From an uncultured Clostridia bacterium (GTDB lineage Bacteria > Bacillota > Clostridia > Oscillospirales > Ruminococcaceae), in the NCBI GenBank assembly GCA_947175655.1, contig CAMWNQ010000094.1, forward strand, positions 1 to 6,775: a stretch of 6,775 bases of DNA, written 5' to 3'. Positions 6,117 to 6,775 of this stretch are shown here, piece by piece. A program made the translations under genes and the position numbers. Positions within the stretch are counted from its first letter, which is position 1; every line of letters begins with the position of its first letter. The notes below the pieces were generated by a model. That model was not told where the DNA came from. It did not search any database and saw nothing but the letters and a program-made list of their open reading frames with translations.

Positions 6117-6674
6117 TTAAGCTCTTTCCATATATTCGCCGGTTCTTGTGTCAATCTTAATCTTGTCACCCTGTTCGATAAAGAGCGGTACTTTAATTTC
6201 CGCACCTGTTTCAACAACAGCTGGTTTAGTAGCATTAGTAGCTGTATCACCCTTAAAACCTGGGTCTGTTTCAGTAACTTCGAGTTCTACAAAGAATGGC
6301 GGTTCAACACCAAAAACGCTTCCCTTATATGAAAGAACAGTACATTCCATTTCTTCCTTAACGAACTTGAAGTTATCACCAAGGATAGAAGCATTAATCG
6401 GAACCTGTTCATAAGTTTCCATATCCATAAAATAATAAAGGTCGCCATCATTATAGCTGTACTGCATACTCTTTCTTTCAACGAATGCTGTAGGGAACTT
6501 AGCAGTCGGATTGAATGAACGCTCAACAACAGCACCTGTAATAACATTCTTGAACTTAGTTCTTACAAATGCAGCACCCTTACCTGGTTTAACGTGCTGG
6601 AATTCTACAACCTGAACAACCTGTCCGTCCATTTCAAAAGTAACACCATTTCTGAAATCACCTGCTGAAATCAT
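6117..6674 (-). CDS. efp: Elongation factor P
   Basis: EF-P binds ribosomes stalled on consecutive prolines, between the P and E sites, and promotes peptide bond formation. The 185-residue length is standard, and the three-domain layout is complete: a KOW-like domain (about 3-60), an OB domain (about 68-125) and a C-terminal OB domain (about 131-185). The tip loop VKPGKGAAF (28-36) places Lys32 at the usual modified position. The sequence resembles the PGKG type of Bacillus, where the lysine carries 5-aminopentanol, rather than the E. coli beta-lysylation type, although the modification here is unknown. PPFFVELEVTETDPGFKGD (125-143) and AEIKVPLFIEQGDKIKIDT (158-176) are highly conserved EF-P blocks. 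The ATG at 6674 is fixed by GGAGG (complement at 6683-6687), 8 nt upstream. It is the first gene of the - strand unit, followed by the CD1247-like gene. Confidence 0.98.
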   Translation of the reverse strand: MISAGDFRNGVTFEMDGQVVQVVEFQHVKPGKGAAFVRTKFKNVITGAVVERSFNPTAKFPTAFVERKSMQYSYNDGDLYYFMDMETYEQVPINASILGDNFKFVKEEMECTVLSYKGSVFGVEPPFFVELEVTETDPGFKGDTATNATKPAVVETGAEIKVPLFIEQGDKIKIDTRTGEYMERA

Positions 6675-6713
6675 TATAAATACCTCCGTAAATAAAACAA
6701 TAATTATATACTT

Positions 6714-6742
6714 ATTTTACAACATTTTTTTATATTTTGCAA
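6714..6742 (-). promoter_or_regulatory. Probable promoter of the efp operon
   Basis: On the - strand, TTGCAA (6737-6742) is separated by 17 nt from TAAAAT (6714-6719). The start point would fall near 6706-6708, giving a leader of about 33 nt before the efp ATG. A TATAAT lies a little downstream but lacks a -35 box at the right distance. AT-richness makes chance matches possible. Confidence 0.55.
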
Positions 6743-6775
6743 TACTATTTTGAAAATTATCATAAAGATATTATA

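Overview
The window is AT-rich DNA with strong Shine-Dalgarno sequences. It also carries two genes, efp and a CD1247-type zinc-ribbon gene, that I recall lying side by side in Clostridia. It most likely comes from a low-GC Gram-positive of the class Clostridia, with a Ruminococcus/Oscillospiraceae-like gut anaerobe as the best guess. That taxonomic call rests on protein character and gene context, not on a database search. Nothing indicates a phage, plasmid, transposon, CRISPR array, tRNA or rRNA.

Layout: two transcription units converge. The left unit (+ strand, 101-5534) starts at a near-consensus promoter (TTGACA, 17-nt spacer, extended TACAAT) and contains six genes. They encode (1) a probable SseB-like protein, (2) a lipoprotein with five Asp-box/BNR repeats, (3) a membrane-anchored or secreted GH25 muramidase, (4) class I mannose-6-phosphate isomerase, (5) a ROK-family glucokinase and (6) a lipoprotein of unknown function. 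Genes 1-5 are only 19-40 nt apart and look like one operon. Gene 6 follows a 72-nt gap that holds a GC-rich hairpin. The right unit (- strand, 6674-5579) has its own promoter at the right edge. It encodes elongation factor P and then a CD1247-like protein with a zinc ribbon and a striking alternating Cys/Asp tract. A hairpin with U-tracts on both sides lies between the converging ends and probably terminates both units.

How the genes may work together: the isomerase converts mannose-6-phosphate to fructose-6-phosphate and the ROK kinase phosphorylates glucose, so genes 4-5 form a small hexose-entry module. Genes 2, 3 and 6 act at or outside the membrane, and gene 3 is expected to cut peptidoglycan glycan strands. 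A functional link between the envelope genes and the sugar genes is only an inference from co-orientation. I see no complete new system here. The most unusual items are the ten-cysteine alternating tract in the CD1247-like protein, the lipid-anchored Asp-box repeat protein, and a hairpin that appears to sequester the ribosome binding site of that lipoprotein.
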